Source: Clostridiales bacterium (GTDB lineage Bacteria > Bacillota > Clostridia > Saccharofermentanales > Saccharofermentanaceae). From it: 64,000 nt of DNA. Numbering within the stretch: position 1 is the first letter of the stretch; each line of letters begins with the position of its first letter. The stretch is taken from the NCBI GenBank assembly GCA_017451265.1, contig JAFSPU010000012.1, forward strand, positions 310,001 to 374,000, given 5' to 3'. Below the pieces are notes generated by a model. It was not told the origin of the DNA. It ran no database searches and saw nothing but the letters and a program-made list of their open reading frames with translations. Shown in pieces: positions 26,553 to 34,100 of this stretch. The position numbers were made by a program, and so were the translations under genes.

Positions 26553-27815
26553 ATGCGGAAAACGAAATTACTCAGATTTCTGGCAACAATTCTTTTGATG
26601 TCAACGATCTTCTGCGTATTCTCAAAGGGACAGCCGGTTAATGCTATGACCCGCGATGAGTACGTCGGACAGTTTGTTGAAAGAATGTATACCATGGTAC
26701 TCGGCAGAAGAAGCGAAGAGGCAGGCTTCAACTACTGGAAGTCCAGAATCTTAAGCGGTGAGACAACAGGTGCTACATGTGCTTACGGTTTCTTCGAGAG
26801 TGCTGAGTACAGAGGATTCCATACTTCCAACGAGCAGTATGTAAAGACTTTGTACAATGTAATCCTCGGCCGTGACTGCGACCCCACAGGTCTTCAGTAC
26901 TGGCTGAACCACCTTGCAAACGGATCTTCAAGAGTAAGCATCCTTGCAGGTTTTGTAGGTTCTCAGGAATATGCTCAGATCTGCGCTGCATACAACATTT
27001 CAGTTGGTTCCCTTCCTGTAGATGCAGGAACTCAGGCTGCTGTTGCTAATGCACCTGCTTCAACATCAACACCTACAACTTCAACAGGCAACACAGGCAG
27101 ACTCTCACCTGAGTCTGACGGCGTTTATTTCTACAACGACCAGGGTATCAGACTTACAGGCTGGCAGAGATATGAAGGCTACAGATATTACTTCGATCCT
27201 AACAACAACGGCAGAGCTGTTCAGGGCTGGAAGTTCATCGACGGTCTCAAGTATTACTTCGACAACAACTACAGACTCGTTCAGGACGTAAGCTCCATCA
27301 TCGGCGATCAGTCTTCTTACTTCCTGTCACTGAACCTTCAGACACACATGATCATTGTATACGCTCAGGATACACCCGGCGGACAGTACAATATCCCCGT
27401 AAGAGCCATCGCTTGTGCAACAGGTGCTGCAGGCTCCGAGACACCTCAGGGAACATTCAACCTCTCCAGAGGCGCAAGCTGGGGTTCACAGACAGTAAAC
27501 GGTCAGACAAGATACAACCAGTACATCTCTGTAATCAACGGAAACACACTTATCCACACATCCTGGTACTACGTAATGGGTAACCACGATACAATGTCCG
27601 TATCCGCTTACAGAGGCCTCGGAACAGCTTGCACAAACGGCGATGTTGTTATCAATGCTTATGATGCAAGATGGATCTGGGATCACTGCGCAGGCACTTC
27701 ACAGATCAGAATCTACTCCGAGAGCGCAACAGTTCCGTTCGATATGCCCGGCATCAATCAGCCTACACTTATCAGCGGTGACTACGGTTCAGATCCTTCG
27801 GATATCTGGAGGTAA
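26553..27815 (+). CDS. Secreted DUF4214/cell-wall-binding protein with degenerate YkuD domain
   Basis: I start at ATG 26553, which has AGGAGAG upstream and opens a normal signal peptide (MRKTKLLRFLATILLMS); ATG 26517 would add a charged 12-residue extension. The 420-residue product parallels the 25196 protein: DUF4214 (34-150), an Ala/Thr/Ser/Pro linker (160-182), wall-binding repeats (200-245) and a YkuD fold (about 250-390). The catalytic Ser-His-Gly-Cys is replaced by Thr361-Asn362-Gly363-Asp364, while flanking residues (G-L-G before, DARWIW after) align perfectly. L,D-transpeptidase activity is therefore predicted lost. The frame is intact, so it is not a decayed pseudogene. A structural, regulatory or wall-binding role is likely. 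Confidence 0.87.
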   Translation: MRKTKLLRFLATILLMSTIFCVFSKGQPVNAMTRDEYVGQFVERMYTMVLGRRSEEAGFNYWKSRILSGETTGATCAYGFFESAEYRGFHTSNEQYVKTLYNVILGRDCDPTGLQYWLNHLANGSSRVSILAGFVGSQEYAQICAAYNISVGSLPVDAGTQAAVANAPASTSTPTTSTGNTGRLSPESDGVYFYNDQGIRLTGWQRYEGYRYYFDPNNNGRAVQGWKFIDGLKYYFDNNYRLVQDVSSIIGDQSSYFLSLNLQTHMIIVYAQDTPGGQYNIPVRAIACATGAAGSETPQGTFNLSRGASWGSQTVNGQTRYNQYISVINGNTLIHTSWYYVMGNHDTMSVSAYRGLGTACTNGDVVINAYDARWIWDHCAGTSQIRIYSESATVPFDMPGINQPTLISGDYGSDPSDIWR

Positions 27816-27874
27816 TCTCACGGGTGATCTGATGTATAATAGGTAAGCAATTATCTTAAATACAAGAGGATCAC

Positions 27875-28489
27875 ATGAGAGAGTTAGACCTTAACAACTT
27901 TACTAAAGAATTATCATCAGGAGCACCGGTCCCGGGAGGGGGCGGTGCTTCTGCACTTATGGGAGCAGTTTCCGCTTCCCTTTGCTCCATGGTAGGTAAC
28001 CTTACCTCAGGCAAGAAGAAGTATGCCGAGTACCAGCAGGACATAGAGCGCATCATTGCGCAGGCAGTTGAGCTTAACGAGAAGATGCTCTCGCTCATCG
28101 AGAAGGACGCGGAGGCTTTCGAGCCCCTCGCCAAGGCTTATTCCATTCCCAAGGAAGAGCCCGGCAGGGACGAAATCTTAGAGAAGGCACTCTATGAGGC
28201 TGCCATGGCACCCCTTGAGATCGTGAAGTGCTCTGCAGAGGTTTCCGCTCTTATAAAGGAACTTGTAGTTAAGGGTTCCCGCCTCGCGATAAGCGATGTC
28301 GGCGTAGCTGCTTCCGCATGCGAGGCCTGTGCCAAGGGCGCTGCCATGAACGTTTACATCAACACCAAGCTCATGAAGGACCGTGAGTGCGCGGCTAAGC
28401 TTAACGCAGAGACGATCGCGCTCGTGGATGAAGTTTGCGCCGCATCTAAGGCCGCTTACGAAGAAGTTAAGGGAGGGCTCGGAGCATGA
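27875..28489 (+). CDS. fchA: Methenyltetrahydrofolate cyclohydrolase / cyclodeaminase family protein
   Basis: This 204-residue protein of the FchA/FTCD-C family opens with the hallmark PVPGGGGASALMGA (residues 19-32) that binds folate, followed by an all-helical fold. The family either hydrolyses 5,10-methenyl-THF to 10-formyl-THF or deaminates formimino-THF. No histidine-degradation or formiminotransferase gene is near, and folD overlaps its stop by 4 bases, so the cyclohydrolase reaction is the better reading. The FolD here appears to lack its own cyclohydrolase residues, which makes this partner functionally important. Confidence 0.85.
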   Translation: MRELDLNNFTKELSSGAPVPGGGGASALMGAVSASLCSMVGNLTSGKKKYAEYQQDIERIIAQAVELNEKMLSLIEKDAEAFEPLAKAYSIPKEEPGRDEILEKALYEAAMAPLEIVKCSAEVSALIKELVVKGSRLAISDVGVAASACEACAKGAAMNVYINTKLMKDRECAAKLNAETIALVDEVCAASKAAYEEVKGGLGA

Positions 28490-29325
28490 AGGAATTACTT
28501 GGAAAACCCGTAGCAGATTCTATTGTCGAGTCACTTGCACCCGAGGTGGCAGCTCTTAAGGCTAAGGGCAAGGTGCCTACACTTGCGGTGATAAGAGTAG
28601 GCGCCAGGGAAGATGACCTTGCGTACGAGCGCGGTCTCACAAAGAGATTCGAGTCAGCCGAGTGCGCGGTAAAGAAGATCGAGCTGCCCGAGGACGTTAC
28701 ACAGGAGATGCTCGATGCAGCCGTAGCTTCCGCTGATGCAGATTCCGCTATTGACGGCATCCTCATGTTCAGACCCCTGCCTAAGACGCTGACGGATAAG
28801 AACGTTCTTAACACGATAAGTGCCGTTAAGGACGTGGACGGCATGGGCAAGGCCAACATGGCTGATATCTTCTCAGACGCAGGAGAAGGCCACGCACCCT
28901 GCACGGCTCAGGCTGTAATCGAGATGCTTAAGTTCCACGGCATCGAAATGAAGGGCAAGAAGGTAACTGTAGTAGGCCGTTCCCTCGTAATCGGTAAGCC
29001 CGTTGCCATGCTCCTTCTTAAGGAGAATGCTACCGTTAAGGTATGTCACACAAAGACAGAGGACCTCAAGGCCGAGTGCCAGTGGGCTGATATCGTAGTT
29101 GCATGCGCAGGCGTGGCCAAGATGCTTAACGCTGATTACTTCCGCGCAGGCCAGACTGTTATCGACGTTGGAATGAATGTTGATGAGGAAGGCAAGCTGT
29201 GTGGTGACGTAGACTTCGCTTCCGTATCTGAGATCGTAGATGCGATCACTCCCGTACCGCGAGGAGTAGGCTCAGTTACGACTTCCGTTCTGCTTCGTGC
29301 AGTAGTTAAGAATGCAGGATTATGA
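28486..29325 (+). CDS. folD: Methylene-THF dehydrogenase, FolD family, cyclohydrolase residues altered
   Basis: This 279-residue FolD homologue has the NAD(P)-binding motif VTVVGRSLVIGKPVAMLL and the C-terminal PVPRGVGSVTTSVLL. In bifunctional FolD a Y-x-x-x-K lysine, the Gln of VQLPLP and an Asp of KDVDG do the cyclohydrolase step. Here Tyr47 is followed at +4 by Leu51 (a Lys is at 53), the Gln position is Phe95 (GILMFRPLP), and only KDVDG is kept. I infer a dehydrogenase-only enzyme that oxidises methylene-THF and hands methenyl-THF to the co-translated FchA. The rlmD-like gene starts inside its last 14 bases. Confidence 0.85.
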   Translation: MKELLGKPVADSIVESLAPEVAALKAKGKVPTLAVIRVGAREDDLAYERGLTKRFESAECAVKKIELPEDVTQEMLDAAVASADADSAIDGILMFRPLPKTLTDKNVLNTISAVKDVDGMGKANMADIFSDAGEGHAPCTAQAVIEMLKFHGIEMKGKKVTVVGRSLVIGKPVAMLLLKENATVKVCHTKTEDLKAECQWADIVVACAGVAKMLNADYFRAGQTVIDVGMNVDEEGKLCGDVDFASVSEIVDAITPVPRGVGSVTTSVLLRAVVKNAGL

Positions 29326-30409
29326 GAAAGAATTAAGTCTTAAGCAGGAGAGAGTCGGGCATCTTTTGTCAGGACTCGTTCCTGTTGTCGAGCCCATTAT
29401 CGGGGCGGACAATCCTTATCACTACCGTAATAAGGTTCACGCGGCTCTTGGCATGGACCGGGGACGTATCATAGCCGGTACATACGAGCCAGGCACACAT
29501 AAGATTATAGACGGCGGCGGAAATGAACTCGAGAACGAGTCGGCAGTTAAGGTCATTAACGACATCGTAAAGATCGCCGCCAAGTACCACATGAGTATCT
29601 ACAACGAGAAGACGGGGCAGGGATTCCTGCGCCGTATTCTTGTACGTACTGCGGACGGCACGGGACAGATGCTGGTCGTAGTTGTCGTCACGGATCACAT
29701 GTTCCCGGGCAAGAAGAATTTTGTTAAGACTTTAGTCGGCAAGCACCCGGAGATCACATCGATCGTCATCAATATAAACAGGCGCACCGATTCCATGATC
29801 TTAGGTGACAAGTCTGAGGTCTGCTATGGCCCCGGATATATCACCGATACGCTCCTGGGAAAGAAGTTCTCGATCAGTGCGGAGTCTTTCTATCAGATAA
29901 ACCGTGAGCAGGCGCAGAAGCTTTACGCCAAGGCAATCGAGTATGCAGGCTTAAGCAAGTCCGACCGCGTGCTGGATGCTTACTGCGGTACGGGTACGAT
30001 CGGTATATGTATGTCGGATGATGCAGGGTCGGTCGTAGGAGTCGAACTTAATTCCAAGGCAGTATCTGATGCAGGTCATAACATCCGTAAGAATAACGCG
30101 TCTAATGTGAAAGTAATAAACGCAGACGCCACAGAGTATATGGAGAAGACGGCAGCGGCAGGTAAAGAGCAGTTCGATGTAGTACTGCTTGATCCTCCTC
30201 GTGAGGGAACGACGCCTGAGTTTATAAGCGCCTGCGGTAAGCTTAAGCCTTCCAGGATAGTATATGTGTCATGTAACCCCGAGACTCTCGCAAGGGATCT
30301 GAAGCTTTTCGCAGAGGAAGGGTACAGCGCCGTGAAGGCATGCCCTGTGGATATGTTCTGCTTTACCGAGCATGTGGAGACTGTGTGCCTCTTGAGCAAT
30401 ACCCAATGA
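29312..30409 (+). CDS. 23S rRNA (uracil-5-)-methyltransferase, RlmD/RumA family, short form
   Basis: This 365-residue class I SAM methyltransferase has SAM motif VLDAYCGTGTIG near residue 225, DPPREG with the catalytic-base region, the nucleophile in VSCNP and the terminal HVETVCLL. It therefore belongs to the TrmA/RlmD uracil-C5 methyltransferases. The usual N-terminal TRAM RNA-binding domain and the CxxCxxC iron-sulfur cysteines are missing: homology starts directly in the post-cluster region. The upstream bases encode folD in another frame, so this is not a frameshift of a longer gene. The ATG 29312 has only a weak ribosome site and probably relies on coupling to folD. Target nucleotide is uncertain. 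Confidence 0.8.
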   Translation: MQDYEKELSLKQERVGHLLSGLVPVVEPIIGADNPYHYRNKVHAALGMDRGRIIAGTYEPGTHKIIDGGGNELENESAVKVINDIVKIAAKYHMSIYNEKTGQGFLRRILVRTADGTGQMLVVVVVTDHMFPGKKNFVKTLVGKHPEITSIVININRRTDSMILGDKSEVCYGPGYITDTLLGKKFSISAESFYQINREQAQKLYAKAIEYAGLSKSDRVLDAYCGTGTIGICMSDDAGSVVGVELNSKAVSDAGHNIRKNNASNVKVINADATEYMEKTAAAGKEQFDVVLLDPPREGTTPEFISACGKLKPSRIVYVSCNPETLARDLKLFAEEGYSAVKACPVDMFCFTEHVETVCLLSNTQ

Positions 30410-30423
30410 CCTAAGAAAGATGC

Positions 30424-30452
30424 TTGACATAACTGACTCATGAAATTAAAAT
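30424..30452 (+). promoter_or_regulatory. Promoter of the TetR-type regulator operon
   Basis: TTGACA at 30424-30429, a 17-base spacer and TAAAAT at 30447-30452 form a strong sigmaA-type promoter 38 bases before the tetR start codon. Confidence 0.75.
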
Positions 30453-30469
30453 GAAACTACATTCATTTT
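30448..30469. promoter_or_regulatory. Candidate TetR autoregulatory operator
   Basis: AAAATGAA and TTCATTTT form perfect 8-base arms around ACTACA. The repeat overlaps the -10 element and the predicted start site, 21 bases before the regulator's ATG. This is the classic position for repression by the TetR-family protein encoded directly downstream. Confidence 0.6.
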
Positions 30470-30489
30470 TATCGTGAGAGTCTTTTTAT

Positions 30490-31152
30490 ATGCCGAAAGT
30501 CAGTGAGGAATACTTTGAAAACAAGAAGAGATTCATAGTCGAATCCACTTATAATGTGTGCCTGAGAAAGCCGGTCGGGATGGTCACCATGATGGATGTC
30601 ATTGAGGAGACAGGGCTGTCACAGGGAGGAATATACAGGTTCTATAAGAATCTGGATGAGATCTTAAGTGACATGATCACCGGGATGAGGGCGGACTATA
30701 ACTTCGTCGATTCCCTGGAAGCGTTAGATCCGGAAATGTCCTTCGAAGAAACTGCTTATATGATCTGCGACATCCTGGCACAGATCATGGAAGAGCACCT
30801 TCTGGATATTCAGAAGATCAACTTTGATCTCACGGTGCTTGCCATCAACGAGCCTGAAAGAGCCAAAGCCATCATTGCGGGGACGAAGGGCAGAGGCAAC
30901 TTTGAATACATGGCTTCCATCATGATGCCTAAGCTTGCCCGGGCTGCGCAGGAGAATAAGCTTAAACCAGCGGATAAACCGGAAAATCTGCTTAAGTATA
31001 TTTCAGCGGCATATACCGGTATAGAGATGAACTGTATCCTGTCGGCCTGTTACGGGAACGGGATGGTAAATGTGGACTGTAAACCGAAAGAGATGTTTAA
31101 CGTACTGGCGAAGACGATAATCCTGTTATTTGGAGGACAGATAGAATCATGA
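30490..31152 (+). CDS. TetR/AcrR-family transcriptional regulator
   Basis: This 220-residue protein has an N-terminal helix-turn-helix domain (about 10-60: VTMMDVIEETGLSQGGIYRFYKNLDEI) typical of TetR regulators. The C-terminal ligand-binding region is helical and diverse. It overlaps the downstream alpha/beta hydrolase gene by 4 bases (ATGA), so the hydrolase is the probable regulated partner and its substrate or product may be the inducer. A perfect inverted repeat on its promoter suggests autoregulation. The ligand cannot be deduced. Confidence 0.88.
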   Translation: MPKVSEEYFENKKRFIVESTYNVCLRKPVGMVTMMDVIEETGLSQGGIYRFYKNLDEILSDMITGMRADYNFVDSLEALDPEMSFEETAYMICDILAQIMEEHLLDIQKINFDLTVLAINEPERAKAIIAGTKGRGNFEYMASIMMPKLARAAQENKLKPADKPENLLKYISAAYTGIEMNCILSACYGNGMVNVDCKPKEMFNVLAKTIILLFGGQIES

Positions 31153-32273
31153 AGGAAATTAATATGCCTAAGCCCACAGGTGAGTATGCGGTAGGAACGT
31201 TTACATACACTGTTAAAGATGACAGAAAAGAAGAACTGGCCATAGGCGGTATGAGAAGCGTTACGGCAAGAGTCTTCTATCCTGCCGATAAGGAGAGTGT
31301 GAAGGATCTTCCGAAGGCGCAGGCAATGTCTGAAAACATGGTTAAGGGATTTAAGAAGGTGTTTAAGGCCGCTCCCGACTTTAAGAAGAATCCCGAGATA
31401 AATCATATGGAGTGCTGTCAGGATGCGCCCCGGATCTCCGGAATTAAGTTCCCGCTTATCATGTTTAATCACGGCATGCCTTCCTACAGGGAGGGAAATT
31501 CATTCCTGTGTATTGAACTTGCTTCGCACGGATATGTTGTCATCTCCGTAGCGCATTCGGGTGAAGGCATATGTACGGAATTCGATGACGGCAGCTGCGT
31601 ATTCTTCGACAAGACTATTCAGAAGCGGCAGTATGAGCCGATGCTCGGAGGCGTGATGGCCATGCTTAAGCTTACGAAGGCCAAGGGTACTGATGAAGAA
31701 CTGGCGCGCATGTTTGATGAAGCTCAAAATAAGTACTGCAGATTTCTTATGAGCAGGCTTCCCGAGTGGATCAGGGATAATGAGGTCGCTTTGGAATATG
31801 CAAAGAATAATCTTGCTGACCTTATTGATTTCAGCAAGGGTGTGGGAGTTTCCGGTCACTCCATGGGAGGTAATACGGCTTATGCTCTTTGCGCGAGAAA
31901 CCCTGAGTTTGTATGCGGAATAAACTTAGACGGAGGTCTGTTCGGTGACTATACGAAGGACATACAGACCAGACCGTTTATGCAGATAAGCTGCAAGGAT
32001 AATGAGAATGTGGCAACAAGGGTTTATCTGCGCCACACAAAGCCGGTTTATAAAGTGTTTTTCAAGGATATGAAGCATATAGGTTTTGCGGATACCAAGC
32101 ACATGATTCCGCTTAAGTTCCTGGTGGGTGCGCTTGATCCTGATGTTTTCCATGAGAATATATGCCGTTGTCATTTGGAGTTTTTTGATTCATATTTAAA
32201 GGGAACTAAAGCGGCACCGGAACTTAAGGATAATGATACCGTTAAGGTATCCGTTTATGAGCCGGATATGTGA
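31149..32273 (+). CDS. Alpha/beta hydrolase (PAF-acetylhydrolase/dienelactone-hydrolase-like)
   Basis: This 374-residue hydrolase has the oxyanion-hole segment MFNHGMPSYREGN and a nucleophile elbow GHSMGGN near residue 235, followed by an acidic residue and histidine positions in the C-terminal third. The arrangement resembles platelet-activating-factor acetylhydrolase-like esterases. No signal peptide is present, so it should be cytoplasmic. It is translationally coupled to the TetR regulator and followed by a DNA repair gene after 7 bases. An ester or lactone substrate linked to the regulator's inducer is a reasonable inference. Confidence 0.75.
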   Translation: MKEINMPKPTGEYAVGTFTYTVKDDRKEELAIGGMRSVTARVFYPADKESVKDLPKAQAMSENMVKGFKKVFKAAPDFKKNPEINHMECCQDAPRISGIKFPLIMFNHGMPSYREGNSFLCIELASHGYVVISVAHSGEGICTEFDDGSCVFFDKTIQKRQYEPMLGGVMAMLKLTKAKGTDEELARMFDEAQNKYCRFLMSRLPEWIRDNEVALEYAKNNLADLIDFSKGVGVSGHSMGGNTAYALCARNPEFVCGINLDGGLFGDYTKDIQTRPFMQISCKDNENVATRVYLRHTKPVYKVFFKDMKHIGFADTKHMIPLKFLVGALDPDVFHENICRCHLEFFDSYLKGTKAAPELKDNDTVKVSVYEPDM

Positions 32274-32280
32274 GGAGCCT

Positions 32281-32961
32281 ATGTACACAGAAAGACTAAT
32301 GGAACTGCAGGATACCGGTTACCGGGATATGCAGAAGAAGATAATACCCACAGTGGATCCGGATTCTATCATCGGGGTCAGAACGCCGGCACTTCGCGCA
32401 CTTGCCAAGGAGATGTTAAAGTCCGGGGATTACAAATCTTTCCTTAATGAACTTCCCCATAAGTACTTCGAAGAGAACCAGCTTCATGCTTTCATTCTTT
32501 CCGGAATGAAGGACTTTGACGAGTGCATGGATGAGCTTGAGAAGTTCCTTCCCTTTGTTGATAACTGGGCTACCTGCGATCAGATGTCGCCGAAGATTTT
32601 TAAGAAGCATAAGGACGAGCTTCTTAAGCACATCAAAGTGTGGATAAAGTCCGATAAGACTTATACCGTGAGATTCGGCGTGGGTATGCTGATGGAGCAC
32701 TTCCTTGATGACGACTTCGACCTTAAGTATCCCGAGATGGCGGCGCGCATAAGGTCCGATGAGTACTACGTAAACATGATGATCGCGTGGTACTTTGCCA
32801 CAGCTCTTGCCAAGCAGTATGAAAGCATTATCCCGTTTATCGAGCAGAAAAGACTTGCACCCTGGACGCACAACAAGGCCATCCAGAAGAGCGTGGAAAG
32901 CTACAGGATCACGGATGAGCAGAAAGCGTATCTTAAGTCTTTAAAGGTACCGCGCAGTTAA
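32281..32961 (+). CDS. DNA alkylation repair protein (AlkD-like HEAT-repeat)
   Basis: I place the start at ATG 32281, preceded by GAGGAG; the in-frame ATG 32233 lies inside the upstream gene. The 226-residue product matches the COG4912/AlkD family: GVRTPALRALAKEM, FEENQLHAFIL, and the FVDNWATCDQMSPK segment conserved in these HEAT-repeat DNA glycosylases. AlkD proteins excise N3- and N7-alkylpurines without base flipping. It lies between an esterase and a GNAT gene, and the link to those neighbours is unclear. Confidence 0.82.
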   Translation: MYTERLMELQDTGYRDMQKKIIPTVDPDSIIGVRTPALRALAKEMLKSGDYKSFLNELPHKYFEENQLHAFILSGMKDFDECMDELEKFLPFVDNWATCDQMSPKIFKKHKDELLKHIKVWIKSDKTYTVRFGVGMLMEHFLDDDFDLKYPEMAARIRSDEYYVNMMIAWYFATALAKQYESIIPFIEQKRLAPWTHNKAIQKSVESYRITDEQKAYLKSLKVPRS

Positions 32962-32968
32962 GGTAAGC

Positions 32969-33490
32969 ATGCAGATCCGTAAGTGTACTGAAGAAAATAT
33001 AGCCGCAGCAGGTGAGTTCTACGACCGCATCGTGGAATACCTGGATGCGCACATAAACTATCCGAAGTGGCAGTATAAGATCTATCCCAACGAGGACTAC
33101 GTGCGGCAGATGACCGCGGAAGGCTCGCAGTATCTGTGCTTGGAAGACGGGAAGATAATCGGAGCCTTCGTTCTTAATGAAGACCCTCAGGGCGATTACG
33201 AAAAGGCCCCTTGGAGCGCCGAGCTTCCTTTCGGGTCATATCTGGTGATACATGCGCTTGCGGTGGAGCCCGCGTTTCACGGGAAAGGCACAGGCTCAAA
33301 GGTCGTGAGCTTCTGCATAAACAAGGCAAAGGAAGACGGATACCGCGCCGTCAGGCTGGACCTCGTTCCGACTAATACTCCCGCAAGTAAGCTTTATGAG
33401 AAGAACGGGTTTACTTACGTGGGCACAGTGGACCTCGGCCGCGGTGTGGAAGAGATCCCGGAGTTCAGTCTCTACGAACTGAATCTTTAA
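32969..33490 (+). CDS. GNAT-family N-acetyltransferase
   Basis: This 173-residue protein has the GNAT acetyl-CoA motif around LVIHALAVEPAFHGKGTGSKVVSF (Q/R-x-x-G-x-G/A class, here HGKGTG) and the typical C-terminal YEKNGFTYVGTV. Substrate is unknown. It begins 7 bases after the alkylation repair gene and probably ends that transcription unit. Confidence 0.82.
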   Translation: MQIRKCTEENIAAAGEFYDRIVEYLDAHINYPKWQYKIYPNEDYVRQMTAEGSQYLCLEDGKIIGAFVLNEDPQGDYEKAPWSAELPFGSYLVIHALAVEPAFHGKGTGSKVVSFCINKAKEDGYRAVRLDLVPTNTPASKLYEKNGFTYVGTVDLGRGVEEIPEFSLYELNL

Positions 33491-33527
33491 TCTTCTGAAA
33501 TGCCTTCTGTTAAGGTATCCTATATGT

Positions 33528-34100
33528 ATGAGACTTAAGAAGATAAATGCGGGACTCGCGCTTATAACTACGGCGTTCGTGCTGGTGCACATTACCTATA
33601 CTGTGCTCACTTATCTCATGTTTTATTTCAATGAGTTCATCACGCACATGATCACGGCGCCTCTCATGACCCTCACCATAATTCATGCGGCTCTCGGCGT
33701 CTATGCCATAACCAGGCTCGGTGACGGAACGCGCTATGGCTGCTACCCCAGGCAAAATGCAGCGACTTTAATACAGCGTATCTCGGGCTTTCTTATAATC
33801 CCGATCGTGTTCGTTCACGTTAGGACTTTCAGTTTGTTTTTAAGTAATCTTCAGGCGGGAAGAATGTGGATGTTCTACCTTCTTATTACAGTGCAGATCC
33901 TGTTCTTCGGCATACTTCTTACGCACGTTGCCCTTTCGGTTCCGCGCGCCATGATCACTCTCGGCCTGATAACTTCAGTTAAGACTCACACGGTAATAAA
34001 GCGCGCGGTCCTTGCGGTGTGCATCATCCTTTTCGTCACCGCGGCTTTCGTGGTAACGAGGTTTGATCTGCAGCTTATAAGTATGGCAGGTGCAGCATGA
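33528..34100 (+). CDS. frdC: Fumarate reductase/succinate dehydrogenase cytochrome b-type subunit
   Basis: This 190-residue membrane protein has five predicted helices. Histidines at 21, 53, 97 and 133 lie one per helix in four helices, the pattern expected for axial ligands of two b haems in single-polypeptide (type B) membrane anchors of succinate:quinone oxidoreductases. It overlaps the flavoprotein gene by 4 bases, followed by the iron-sulfur gene. Sequence similarity to named SdhC/FrdC is low by eye, so the call rests on topology, histidines and operon position. It would carry electrons between the menaquinone pool and the cytoplasmic subunits. Confidence 0.8.
   Translation: MRLKKINAGLALITTAFVLVHITYTVLTYLMFYFNEFITHMITAPLMTLTIIHAALGVYAITRLGDGTRYGCYPRQNAATLIQRISGFLIIPIVFVHVRTFSLFLSNLQAGRMWMFYLLITVQILFFGILLTHVALSVPRAMITLGLITSVKTHTVIKRAVLAVCIILFVTAAFVVTRFDLQLISMAGAA

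Noticed and set aside
26553..27815. Calling the second DUF4214/YkuD gene a pseudogene
   Set aside because: The frame, signal peptide, repeats and flanking active-site region are intact; only the catalytic residues changed, which fits a pseudoenzyme better.
29312..30409. Treating the short RlmD-like gene as frameshifted
   Set aside because: The upstream DNA encodes an intact folD in another frame, and no TRAM or Cys motif remnants are visible.
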